This document shows positions 23,911 through 32,517 of a stretch of 64,000 bases of DNA, piece by piece. The notes under the pieces were generated by a model, which ran no database searches, was not told where the DNA came from, and saw nothing but the letters and a program-made list of their open reading frames with translations. The stretch is from Klebsiella oxytoca (GTDB taxonomy: Bacteria > Pseudomonadota > Gammaproteobacteria > Enterobacterales > Enterobacteriaceae). Numbering within the stretch: the stretch's first letter is position 1; each line of letters begins with the position of its first letter. Where the stretch lies: positions 4,216,001 through 4,280,000 of the forward strand of contig NZ_CP046115.1 of NCBI RefSeq assembly GCF_009707385.1, written 5' to 3'. A program made the translations under genes and the position numbers.

Positions 23911-25294
23911 TCTGGGATGTCCTCTGTTGCGGGTTATTGCCTCCCTGCGCCAGCCAAAGCTGCAAAGTGGCATAAAGATAGTCGTACTGGTTCTGCACGA
24001 GGCTGTTCTGCACATCAAGCAGCGCATCCTGCGCGTTCAGCAGGGTCTGATAGTCCACCGCGCCTGCACGATAGCGGCTTTCGGTGAGCGTCAGGCGCTG
24101 CTGGCCTAGCCGCAGCGATTGCAGCAGACGCTCGCGCTGCTCCTCGGCGTTAAGCCGCTTCTCTATCGCGTTGTCTACTTCCGACAGCGCGGTATAGGCC
24201 GTCCGACGGAAGTTCACCGCCTCCTGCTGTACCGTCACGCTGGCCTGCTCCACGGTAAGCTGTACCGTATTCCACTGGATAAAAGGGGCGGCGACGCTGC
24301 CGCCGACGGTGCGCAGGGGGTCGTTAAACCACTGGTTAAAAATTTGGCTTCCGGCGCTGAGCGTCCCCTGCAGCGAAAGCGTGGGATAGAAACTTAGCCG
24401 TGCGGCATCGGACCCCGCCAGCGCCGCGCGCAAGCGCGATTCTGCCGCCTGCAGGTCCGGCCTGGCGGCAAGGGCCGACAGCGGCGTGGCGCTGGCGATG
24501 GCAACCCGCTGACGAACGTCAAGGCCGTGCGCTTCATCGGTATGCTGGGCCGGAGGGCGATTAAGCAGCAGCGCCAGCGCGTTGCGCGAAATCGCCCGCT
24601 GCTGCTTCAGGCTTAACAGCTGATTCTGACGGCTGATAACCGTCTGTCGCGCCTGCAGTACATCAAGCTGTCCCACTTTTCCCGCCCGCTGCCAGGACTC
24701 AATTTGCGCCAGCGTCTGCCCGGCGATATCGAGACTCGTTGCCTGGTAAGCCATTTGCTGATTCAACAGCGCAATGCTCCAGTAGAGCTGCGCGGTGGTA
24801 TCAATCGTTGACAGAATGGTCGCCCGGTAGTCCTGTTCGCTGGCAATCGCTTCCCACTCGCTTTGTTCTCGTATCCGCGCCAGCTTGCCCCACAGATCCA
24901 GCTCATAGCTCAGGGACAATGAGGCGCTGTAGCTCTCCTGCGAACCTCCGCTATTCAGCGGTTTTGAGTTACTGCCGGAGCCGTTGAGGCTCGCATCAGG
25001 GCTGATATTGGTCTGGGTTAATCCGGCGGAAATACGCGCCTGCTTGAGAGTGAGAGCGGCGGTGGCCAGATCGTTATTGCTTTCCAGTACCTGGCCAATT
25101 ACCCGTGAGAGTCGCTCGTCGCCGAAACGCTCCCACCAGCGGCCCCCAGCGTCCTGCGCCAGGGCTGCGCCCTGTCCTTCCGTCCGCTGCCAGTTTTCCG
25201 GCACCGACAGCAATGGGCGCTGATAATCGCTGCGGGTCAAACTGCCGCAGCCCGTCAGCACGAAAATTAACGGTAATAAAGTCAACGGTCTCAT
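23897..25294 (-). CDS. TolC/NodT-type outer-membrane efflux lipoprotein
   Basis: 465 residues with lipobox LTGC (Cys16), so it is an OprM/NodT-like lipoprotein rather than a true TolC. The two internal repeats typical of outer-membrane factors are visible (YELDLWGKLAR... in the first half, FIQWNTVQLTVEQA... in the second), with long coiled-coil helices. It should complete a tripartite exporter with MacA/MacB or with the C39 exporter of the same operon. Overlaps macB by 4 bases. Confidence 0.88.
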   Translation of the reverse strand: MRPLTLLPLIFVLTGCGSLTRSDYQRPLLSVPENWQRTEGQGAALAQDAGGRWWERFGDERLSRVIGQVLESNNDLATAALTLKQARISAGLTQTNISPDASLNGSGSNSKPLNSGGSQESYSASLSLSYELDLWGKLARIREQSEWEAIASEQDYRATILSTIDTTAQLYWSIALLNQQMAYQATSLDIAGQTLAQIESWQRAGKVGQLDVLQARQTVISRQNQLLSLKQQRAISRNALALLLNRPPAQHTDEAHGLDVRQRVAIASATPLSALAARPDLQAAESRLRAALAGSDAARLSFYPTLSLQGTLSAGSQIFNQWFNDPLRTVGGSVAAPFIQWNTVQLTVEQASVTVQQEAVNFRRTAYTALSEVDNAIEKRLNAEEQRERLLQSLRLGQQRLTLTESRYRAGAVDYQTLLNAQDALLDVQNSLVQNQYDYLYATLQLWLAQGGNNPQQRTSQNESQ

Positions 25295-27234
25295 TCGCGG
25301 GCCAGCGCCTCCGTCGGGTTCAGACGCGCCGCCCGGCGCGCCGGAAAATAGCCAAACGTCAGGCCAATCAGGGCGGAAAAGCCGCAGGCCATCGCCACCG
25401 GCAGCCAGGTGAAGACCATAGAAAACTCCTGCGTTAGCAGCGCAAACAGGTTACCGGCGGCCCAGGAGCCTAAAACCCCCGTCAGCCCGCCGAGCGCGCA
25501 GATCATCACCGCCTCAATTAAAAACTGATGCATGATGTCGGAAGGGCGCGCGCCGACCGAGAGCCGGATACCGATCTCATGCGTGCGTTCGGTCACGGAA
25601 ACCAGCATGATATTCATCACCCCAACGCCGCCGACCAGCAGCGAAATCGCGGCAATCGCGGTGATCAGCAACGACATGGAGTCAGAGGTTTTTTGCAGCG
25701 CTTTAGCAAGCTGCTCATCGGTCTGCACAAAGAAATCTTTTTTACCGTGCTCACGGATGAGATGTCTTTCCACACGCTGCGAAGCCTCCCGTGGCGATAG
25801 CGTCTCCTGAAAACGCAGCGTCAGCGCTTCCAGCGGCTTATCGCCGGAAATCCGTTGCAGAAGCGAGGTATAGGGGATCCACGCCGACATAAATCCGCTG
25901 ACCACCTTCGGCCCCGGCTTGCTGGCGATGCCAATCACCCGCCACGGCGCGCCGGCGATTTGCACAATTTTGCCCAGCGGGTCTTCATTGCCGGGAAACA
26001 GCGTCTCTTTGCTGGTTTCATCCAGCACCAGCACCGGTTCCCGGTCATCGACGTCCCGGCGGGTAAAACCGTTGCCATCGATAAAGCGGATCCCCTGCAA
26101 GGAGAAAAAGTCGGCGGAAACTCCGGAGAGGATAATCGACGAATCAAAGCCCTGACGCACCGCGGTGGTCATGCTGGAGACAATCGGCGAGACGCCCTGA
26201 ACCCAGGGCTGTTTGCTAAGGCTGGCAATATCATCCAGCGACAGCGCCCGTTCCATATCCGGACGCTTGCTGCCCCAGCTGATGCCGGGGCGGATTTCGA
26301 GCGTGGTGTTACCCAGCTTGCCAATCTCGTTCATGATCGTCTGCCGGGCGCCTTCCCCCACCGCCATTGAAGAAACCACGGACGAGATCCCGATGATGAT
26401 CCCCAGCATCGATAAAAAAGCGCGCATCCGATGGCCCAGCAGTGAACGCCAGGCCATACGCACCGACTCCCCCACGCTGCGCAGCAGCGAGGCGCGGCCA
26501 TTATCCTGCACCGCCGGTAGCCGTTGGACGTCACGATTATCCCGCGCGCTACAGGCGTTGTCGGCGACAACCTGCCCATCGCTGATCTCGACTATCCGCT
26601 GCGCCTGCTGCGCCACCGCGCGGTCATGGGTGACGATTATCACCGTATGACCATCGGCGTTAAGCTGATGCAGCACCTCCATCAATGCCCGACCGCTGAC
26701 GCTATCCAGCGCTCCCGTCGGTTCATCGGCAAGAATAATCTGCGCGCCGTTAATCAATGCCCGACAGACGCTGACCCGCTGCTGCTGGCCGCCGGAAAGC
26801 TGGGCCGGCTTATGCTGTAAGCGGCCATCGATGCCCAGCTTTTCGGCCAGCAGCGCAATGCGCGCCTGGCGCTCTGCGGCAGGCATCGCGGTATACAGCG
26901 CCGGGATGGCAATATTCTCTTCCGCCGTTAAATAGGGCATCAGGTGGTAACGCTGAAAAATAAATCCCAGCCAGCGGCTGCGCAGCTCCGCCAGCGCCGC
27001 GCTATCGGCCCGGTGGATGGCGATATCGTTAATATAAACCTCACCGCTGCTGGGCTTATCCAGACAACCGATAATGTTCATCAACGTCGATTTACCCGAA
27101 CCGGAAGCGCCCATTATCGCCATCATTTCGCCGGGCATAATGGCCAGAGACACGGATTTCAGCACCGGAATAGTCTGCGTACCGGCAATAAAATGCCGAG
27201 TGACGTTGTTCAGCACGATTAACGGCTCAGCCAT
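25291..27234 (-). CDS. MacB-like ABC exporter (ATPase-permease fusion)
   Basis: 647 residues, the same length as E. coli MacB (648). The N-terminal ATPase has [17 protein letters not shown] and [12 protein letters not shown]. After a linker comes the first membrane segment (near residue 275), then a large periplasmic MacB/FtsX core domain and three C-terminal membrane segments. MacB drives periplasm-to-outside export of peptides, lipids or macrolides by a mechanotransmission cycle. It shares one base with the macA stop. In this operon its cargo may be the mature peptide. Confidence 0.9.
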   Translation of the reverse strand: MAEPLIVLNNVTRHFIAGTQTIPVLKSVSLAIMPGEMMAIMGASGSGKSTLMNIIGCLDKPSSGEVYINDIAIHRADSAALAELRSRWLGFIFQRYHLMPYLTAEENIAIPALYTAMPAAERQARIALLAEKLGIDGRLQHKPAQLSGGQQQRVSVCRALINGAQIILADEPTGALDSVSGRALMEVLHQLNADGHTVIIVTHDRAVAQQAQRIVEISDGQVVADNACSARDNRDVQRLPAVQDNGRASLLRSVGESVRMAWRSLLGHRMRAFLSMLGIIIGISSVVSSMAVGEGARQTIMNEIGKLGNTTLEIRPGISWGSKRPDMERALSLDDIASLSKQPWVQGVSPIVSSMTTAVRQGFDSSIILSGVSADFFSLQGIRFIDGNGFTRRDVDDREPVLVLDETSKETLFPGNEDPLGKIVQIAGAPWRVIGIASKPGPKVVSGFMSAWIPYTSLLQRISGDKPLEALTLRFQETLSPREASQRVERHLIREHGKKDFFVQTDEQLAKALQKTSDSMSLLITAIAAISLLVGGVGVMNIMLVSVTERTHEIGIRLSVGARPSDIMHQFLIEAVMICALGGLTGVLGSWAAGNLFALLTQEFSMVFTWLPVAMACGFSALIGLTFGYFPARRAARLNPTEALARE

Positions 27235-28394
27235 CAGACTGCCCCCGCGTCCTGCGGGATCACTACCCGCTCGCCGGGCTGCAATCCTTCGAGAACCTGC
27301 GCATACTGGCGGTCGTTAATCCCGATGCGGACGGTTCGCTCCTCGCTGCCGTTCTCCTTTTGCACCAGTACCAGATAACGCTCATCGCCGAGCGAACGCC
27401 CCAGCGCGGCGACCGGTACGCGCAGCGTATCTTTCGCCTGCGCGATGCGGATAAACACCTGGGCGGTCATCGAGGTTTTCAGCAATCGTTGCCGGTTATC
27501 GACTTCAAAGGTGCCGTTATAGTAGATGGCGCTGCTTTGCTGATTCCCGGCGGAAGCGCCAGCGTTTTGTTCTTCCAGCGCCTCCTGCGGCGCGGGCTGG
27601 ACGTATCCCAGCTCCCCTTCATAACGCGTCTGCGGATCGGCGATAACGTAGAACCACAGCGGCTGTCCTGGATGAATTTTCTGAATATCGGCTTCGGAAA
27701 TGCGCGTCTGTACCTGCATTTTATCGAGATCGGCCAGCACCAGAATGGTCGGCGCAATTTGCGAGGAGACGATGGTTTGCCCTTCTCGGGTGACGATGCC
27801 CAGCACTTCGCCATCCATCGGCGCGACAATGCGGGTATAGCCGAGGTTAGCGTTGGCGGTCTGCACGCTCATTTCCGCCTGCACAATCTGCGCCTCGTTG
27901 ACCGCAATCTGCTGAACCTGCGCGGCATACTGCGCCTGCGCCTGCTCCAGATCGCTGCTCACCCCGGAACCGTCGCGGTACATCGCCTGTTCGCGCGCCA
28001 GCGCCTTGCGGTACTGTTCCAGCGTGGCCTCAGAGGCCAGCTTCTGCGCTCTGGCGCTGGCCAGCTGTGCGGTGGCGTTGCGTAAGTCGGAAAGCTGCAG
28101 CGTCGGGTCGATTTCGGCTAACAGTTGCCCTTTTTTTACCCGCTCGCCCTGACGCACGTACAGCTTGCGTAGCTGACCGCTGACCTGAGCGCCGACGCTC
28201 ACCTGAACGGCGGGTTTGATAATCCCGCTCGCCAGCACCACCTTTTCGATATCTCCACGGTCGAGCGCAACGGTATAGAGCGACTCGGCCTGCGCCGGAC
28301 GCGATTGCTGGTAGAAAACGGCAGCGGTAATGGCCGCCGCCGCGACCAGCGCAAAAAGTAGCGTTTTAGGGCGGCGGAAGAATGCTCGCATCAT
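27234..28394 (-). CDS. MacA-like periplasmic adaptor
   Basis: 386 residues with an N-terminal membrane anchor (TLLFALVAAAAITAAVFY). The HlyD/RND membrane-fusion layout is visible: lipoyl halves (VGAQVSGQLRKLYVRQGERVKKGQLL and YTRIVAPMDGEVLGI) around a helical hairpin, then a beta-barrel and a membrane-proximal domain. It links MacB or the C39 exporter to the outer-membrane factor. The start overlaps the C39 exporter stop by 4 bases. Confidence 0.9.
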   Translation of the reverse strand: MMRAFFRRPKTLLFALVAAAAITAAVFYQQSRPAQAESLYTVALDRGDIEKVVLASGIIKPAVQVSVGAQVSGQLRKLYVRQGERVKKGQLLAEIDPTLQLSDLRNATAQLASARAQKLASEATLEQYRKALAREQAMYRDGSGVSSDLEQAQAQYAAQVQQIAVNEAQIVQAEMSVQTANANLGYTRIVAPMDGEVLGIVTREGQTIVSSQIAPTILVLADLDKMQVQTRISEADIQKIHPGQPLWFYVIADPQTRYEGELGYVQPAPQEALEEQNAGASAGNQQSSAIYYNGTFEVDNRQRLLKTSMTAQVFIRIAQAKDTLRVPVAALGRSLGDERYLVLVQKENGSEERTVRIGINDRQYAQVLEGLQPGERVVIPQDAGAV

Positions 28395-30502
28395 TGGCCC
28401 GGCGCTCCCTGCGCAATATCGTGCAGCTCGCCTTCATTGAGGCGATAGACTCGCCTGAAGTGATGCAGAATCGGCTCGCTATGGGTCACCACAATCAGCG
28501 TCTTACCATGTTCACGGCAGTGCTGGCACAGCGCGGCGATCACCGTTTCCGCCGTTTCATCATCAAGATTGGCGGTCGGTTCGTCGAACAGCAAAATGGG
28601 TCGGGCGCTGTAGAGCGCTCTCGCCAGCATCAGCCGCTGGCGCTGGCCTAAAGAGAGCGCAGAGTGGCTTTCGCGGATCAGCGCCTCCATGCCTCCCGGC
28701 AGCGCCTGCACCACCGGCCCCAGCGCCATTTTATTGACCAGAGACTCCACTCGCCCACGGTCGCTGTCGCTATACCAGGGATCAAACAGGGTGATATTTT
28801 GCAGTACCGAGGCGTTGAACAGGATGTCCTCCTGGCTCTGCAGCCACACCTGCGATGCCAGCTGCTGCGCGCTGGCCTCATCGTTGTTGAGCAGAATGCG
28901 CCCATGCCGGGCGGTAAAAAGCCCGGCCATCAGCCGCAGCAGGGTACTTTTGCCCGCGCCGGAGTCACCTACAATCGCTATCTGTTCGCCTGGCTCCAGG
29001 GTGAGATCAACGGCATTTAGCACCGGGCTTTGCGGGCTGTAATGAAAGCTCACCTGTTCGAAGGTCAGCCGCGGAACGGCCTCTCCTGCAATCGGGGAAA
29101 ACAGCGGCGAAGCCAGCTCATGCCGGGTAAACAGGCCCTGCGCTCGGGTGTCAATTACGTGCAGCTGCGATTTACGGATCACGGCATAAAATATCCGCGT
29201 CACGTAGGAGGTGAAAATCTGCCGTAAAAAGCTGTAGGCAAAAAAGTCGCCGAGCGAGATAAGCTTTGCGTGCACCAGCGGCAGCACCACCAGCATAAAG
29301 ACCACCATCTCAAGGCTGCCGGTCAGCTGGTACAGCCCCTCTTTTACCTGCTGGTAGATTTTTTGGCGCTGGAGGCAGGTGAAAAGATCGTGAGATAAGC
29401 GGGCAAACTGCGCTTTACGCTGGGTTTCCAGTCCGGCGGTTTTGATGGTTAATACCCCCTGCAGGGTTTCCATAAAAAAGTCATTCAGCGTCGCGCTTTT
29501 TAGCTGGAGCTGCTGGGTATACCAGCGATCGCGGAATATCGCCCAGATGCTAATCAGCCCCATTACGACAATTCCCACGGCGGAAATCAGCGCCAGCACC
29601 GGGGAGATCCAGAACATAATGCCGATGGCGATAACGCAGATAATCCAGTCCGAGCGGAGTCCGTTATCCAGCTCAATTTTTTGCAGCATGCCGCTCTGCC
29701 AGGCGATAAAGCGGCTGAAAACGTCTCCCGGCGCGCGTTTTTCAAAGAAGCGCAGCGGGTTATTCAGCAATCGGGAAAAACCAACGTCGCTCTTAAGCAG
29801 GACAAAGCGGCGGATAAACCGCTCGCTGATGACCCTGACGCCCAGCGCTAACAGCGTGGAGACGACGAATGCGAGAATGAACCACAAATAGGGAAACGGC
29901 GTATTCTGCACATCAGAAAAAGCCTGATTGATTGCCCGACTGACCATCGTCGGCATCAAAAACAGCGTGAGCGATACCAGGAAGGTCAACAGCATCAGTT
30001 TATAAATGCCCGGTACCGCCGCGGTTTCCTTCAGGCTCATCGCCTTCGGCATCTCCTGCTGCGCGCCGGCAATAACCGGATCCTGATTAGCGATAACGCC
30101 GGGGGTATCTTCAAGGATCAGCGCATAGCCGCTAATCTCTTTTTTTAACGCCGAAAACGGCAGCCACTGCTGACCAATAGCCGGATTCATCACGCAAACG
30201 TAATCGCCTTTGCGCCAGGCCAGCAGCACATAGTGGCTGGCGCCGTAGTGCAGAATGGACGGGAACGGCAGCGCATGGAGCTCTTCGTGATCGAACAGCA
30301 CCGGCGCCGTGGCAATGCCAATCTGTTGCAGAATAAGAGATAAGTCGCTTAACGAAGTCCCGTGATCGGACGCCGGGAAAATTTCCCGCAATGCCGGTAG
30401 AGAACACTGAATATTCTGAGTTTGCGCCAGCATCGCAATACAGGAAAGACCACACTCATTGGTCTCTTCCTGGAAAACCATATCAGGGATAATCTTTTTC
30501 AT
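28391..30502 (-). CDS. Peptidase C39 bacteriocin-type ABC exporter (PCAT)
   Basis: 703 residues. The N-terminal C39 protease has the oxyanion Gln11, catalytic Cys17 (ETNECGLSC) and His90 (YGASHYVLLAW). The third catalytic position, usually Asp in a DP.G motif, is Asn106 here (MNPAIG). Six membrane segments follow (about 165-450). The ATPase shows GDSGAGKST, LSLGQRQR and ILLFDEPTANLD. Such exporters cut double-glycine leaders and move the peptide across the inner membrane, as CvaB does for microcin V. The precursor with such a leader begins the operon at 32414. It lies 9 bp after the acyltransferase gene. Confidence 0.92.
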   Translation of the reverse strand: MKKIIPDMVFQEETNECGLSCIAMLAQTQNIQCSLPALREIFPASDHGTSLSDLSLILQQIGIATAPVLFDHEELHALPFPSILHYGASHYVLLAWRKGDYVCVMNPAIGQQWLPFSALKKEISGYALILEDTPGVIANQDPVIAGAQQEMPKAMSLKETAAVPGIYKLMLLTFLVSLTLFLMPTMVSRAINQAFSDVQNTPFPYLWFILAFVVSTLLALGVRVISERFIRRFVLLKSDVGFSRLLNNPLRFFEKRAPGDVFSRFIAWQSGMLQKIELDNGLRSDWIICVIAIGIMFWISPVLALISAVGIVVMGLISIWAIFRDRWYTQQLQLKSATLNDFFMETLQGVLTIKTAGLETQRKAQFARLSHDLFTCLQRQKIYQQVKEGLYQLTGSLEMVVFMLVVLPLVHAKLISLGDFFAYSFLRQIFTSYVTRIFYAVIRKSQLHVIDTRAQGLFTRHELASPLFSPIAGEAVPRLTFEQVSFHYSPQSPVLNAVDLTLEPGEQIAIVGDSGAGKSTLLRLMAGLFTARHGRILLNNDEASAQQLASQVWLQSQEDILFNASVLQNITLFDPWYSDSDRGRVESLVNKMALGPVVQALPGGMEALIRESHSALSLGQRQRLMLARALYSARPILLFDEPTANLDDETAETVIAALCQHCREHGKTLIVVTHSEPILHHFRRVYRLNEGELHDIAQGAPGQ

Positions 30503-30511
30503 TATTATACG

Positions 30512-31462
30512 TCAGTGATTAATAAAGTAGAGCGAATGGCTGTGCCATAAAAGCCAATCCTGCGGATAATCCCGCAGGGTATTTTCGATAATCGTCGGCA
30601 GATGTGCCGTGACCTCTTTCGGCGACAGCGGGGAATAGATTTTTATTTTGATCCCTTGCTGATAATAAAGGTGATAAAAAACTACCTTCGCCGACACAAT
30701 GCGGGAAAAACGCTGTACGCCGCTATGTAATTTCGCCGGACGGTCAAATAGCCGACAGCTTATTTTCCCGGACTGCGCCTCATGGGTCTGTACGGTATAG
30801 TCGGCGGGAATATCGGGAAAAATAATCATATTTTCCCGCCCTTCGGAGACGTTGCTCATTAGCGCCATCAGCTCGCTGGCCAGTGAGGTATTATCCTGAT
30901 GGATTGAACAATAAGAGAGCGCGACGCCGCCCATTTTGCGGCTAGCGACGGTATAGCTTTCCGCGCTGGAAGAGACCACCACGCTGGCTTTACCCGGCGT
31001 TACCCTGGCTCCGACCATCGCGGCAAGGATATCCGACACGCAGTGCAGCGGTGCGATAACAACCGGCGTTTTCTGCGCCGCCAGCGGAGCGACTACGGCA
31101 TCCAGCTCTCGCGTACACGCCTGCATCTGGGACAGCGTGGCCGGATGCTGTCCCCAGGTCGCGCCCATCTCCAGCAGCTGGCGGCGCATGGCTATCCATG
31201 CGGCGTCAATACGCCCATCGGCCCCCGTCAGGCAGCGGTAGTTTTGCGTCGCCACGGCGGTGCGTCCGCGATATTGTCGCCCCAACAGCCGCAGCCAGCA
31301 CAACGCCCGAGCCGCCGCCAACAGCAGCGGCATAGGGGTAAAACGCATAATTCCACGCACTACCTTTTGACCGTAGCCAGTAAACGGGTGACTGCGCCAG
31401 ATCAGCTGCGATGACCATTTTCTCAGGCTGAATACGCTCCAGACAATCAGAAAGCGCGTCAC
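30512..31462 (-). CDS. LpxL/HtrB-like acyltransferase
   Basis: 316 residues. The protein resembles the lipid A / lysophospholipid acyltransferase superfamily: PLHCVSDIL (His140, Asp144) fits the HX3-4(D/E) catalytic motif, and FPDIPADY with downstream strands fits the remaining blocks. The N-terminus is amphipathic, fitting peripheral membrane contact. It is encoded 2 bp after the DsbA-like gene and 9 bp before the C39 exporter. It could transfer the chain built on the operon's ACP onto the peptide or onto a lipid. The acceptor is unknown. Confidence 0.68.
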   Translation of the reverse strand: MTRFLIVWSVFSLRKWSSQLIWRSHPFTGYGQKVVRGIMRFTPMPLLLAAARALCWLRLLGRQYRGRTAVATQNYRCLTGADGRIDAAWIAMRRQLLEMGATWGQHPATLSQMQACTRELDAVVAPLAAQKTPVVIAPLHCVSDILAAMVGARVTPGKASVVVSSSAESYTVASRKMGGVALSYCSIHQDNTSLASELMALMSNVSEGRENMIIFPDIPADYTVQTHEAQSGKISCRLFDRPAKLHSGVQRFSRIVSAKVVFYHLYYQQGIKIKIYSPLSPKEVTAHLPTIIENTLRDYPQDWLLWHSHSLYFINH

Positions 31463-31464
31463 GC

Positions 31465-32133
31465 TTACTCCTTGTCCTGAGTTAACAGCTGACGCATATA
31501 GTCAGCAAATTCAGGAAACTGACGATCTTTCGCCACCACGTATTTTTTATTCACAATAAATAACGGCGTGGCGTTTATGTCATAGAGTTCGGTAATCTTC
31601 GCCATATATTCAAGGCGTTCAGTAACGGCTTTACTTTGGCGTACCTGATGGTATTTTTCGACATCAATATTATTCTTTTTCAGCCAGCCGTTGAGCGCTT
31701 CATCGTCGGCTAAATTGATACCGCGGGTCATTACCGCGTTAAAAGCCTGGTCGCGCATCTGGCGCTCAAGCCCCATCACTTCAAGGGTGGCGAAAACCGG
31801 AGCATAAACCGCCAGGCCGTTTCTTTCAGCGGTAATATGGATAACTTCAAAGGTACTATCCGCAGGCAGTGTGCCGGCGAATTTCTCGATATCTTCCTCG
31901 TTCAACGCGCAGTAGTGACAGCCATAGGAGAGAACTTCAATAATGCTGTTCTTATGTTGTATTGGACTACTGGCAACAATTTCGCTATCAATTTCCCGTA
32001 ACGCCGAAGGTTTACTGCTGTCCAGTGAAAATGTATTAAACACAAAGATGTGGTAACACAGCACGGTAATCAGTGACGATATTAATGCCACCAGAAACGT
32101 GTAGCCAATAATGGTAATAGGTTTGATCTTCAT
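31465..32133 (-). CDS. Membrane-anchored DsbA-like thiol oxidoreductase
   Basis: 222 residues with an N-terminal membrane segment (IIGYTFLVALISSLITVLCYHIFVF). The periplasmic thioredoxin-fold domain has active site C72-H-Y-C75 and the cis-proline motif NATPLFIVN, with the DsbA-type helical insertion between. It follows the precursor gene by 71 bp. I infer that it forms or proofreads disulfide bonds in the five-cysteine peptide encoded directly upstream. Confidence 0.85.
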   Translation of the reverse strand: MKIKPITIIGYTFLVALISSLITVLCYHIFVFNTFSLDSSKPSALREIDSEIVASSPIQHKNSIIEVLSYGCHYCALNEEDIEKFAGTLPADSTFEVIHITAERNGLAVYAPVFATLEVMGLERQMRDQAFNAVMTRGINLADDEALNGWLKKNNIDVEKYHQVRQSKAVTERLEYMAKITELYDINATPLFIVNKKYVVAKDRQFPEFADYMRQLLTQDKE

Positions 32134-32166
32134 GTTGATAACTGACTCTTAAAAAACGGCGTCAAA

Positions 32167-32192
32167 TATATGGAGGGTTTCCCCTCCATATA
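32167..32192 (-). terminator. Strong hairpin between the precursor gene and the maturation genes
   Basis: TATATGGAGGG (32167-32177) and CCCTCCATATA (32182-32192) form a perfect 11-bp stem with a 4-base loop, 12 bp after the precursor stop. In the leftward RNA a U6 run follows only about 10 bases later, so it is probably a partial terminator or a 3'-stabilising element that keeps precursor mRNA in excess. Processing by RNase is an alternative. Confidence 0.65.
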
Positions 32193-32204
32193 CCACATCA
32201 GAAA

Positions 32205-32414
32205 TTACTGACGGATGCTATTCGGCACTACACACATACCGTCGGCAGCATTTTTCATAGTAACGGTTGAGTTACCGTGCTTATCAGTACAGGTAGTCAC
32301 TTCTTTACAAGAAGAAACGCCACCAACAACCACTGTCTCGTAAGAGCTGGTGCAGGTTTCCTTGCAAGTTCCGCCAATAATAGCTGATGCTTCAATCATA
32401 CTTAATTTTTGCAT
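32205..32414 (-). CDS. Double-glycine-leader, cysteine-rich microcin-like precursor peptide
   Basis: 69 residues. The first 15 (MQKLSMIEASAIIGG) match the length and key positions of the microcin V leader (Leu4, Glu8, Gly14-Gly15). Predicted cleavage after Gly15 leaves a 54-residue mature peptide starting TCKETC. It has five cysteines (17, 21, 36, 42, 61), is rich in Ser, Thr and Val, and has a second GG at 31-32. AAGGA lies 8 bases before the ATG. It opens an operon with a C39 exporter, DsbA-like protein and lipid enzymes. It may belong to a small enterobacterial family of unknown function, but I cannot confirm that here. No activity is known to me. Confidence 0.85.
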   Translation of the reverse strand: MQKLSMIEASAIIGGTCKETCTSSYETVVVGGVSSCKEVTTCTDKHGNSTVTMKNAADGMCVVPNSIRQ

Positions 32415-32466
32415 TTGTTAGATCCTTAACTATTTATATTGATATATGTTTTTCTTGCACTTACCT

Positions 32467-32488
32467 ACTGGCTAAGTAACCTGCCAGT
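32467..32488. promoter_or_regulatory. Inverted repeat upstream of the precursor gene
   Basis: ACTGGC (32467-32472) and GCCAGT (32483-32488) are separated by 10 bp and lie about 55 bp upstream of the precursor ATG, in the 103-bp gap behind the LuxR-like gene. It is a candidate binding site for one of the nearby regulators. Confidence 0.4.
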
Positions 32489-32517
32489 AATTCTTTCGAT
32501 GTCATATTTATCCGCTG

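Noticed and set aside
27360..28085. 241-codon plus-strand frame over macA
   Set aside because: Antisense to an intact adaptor gene and without motifs.
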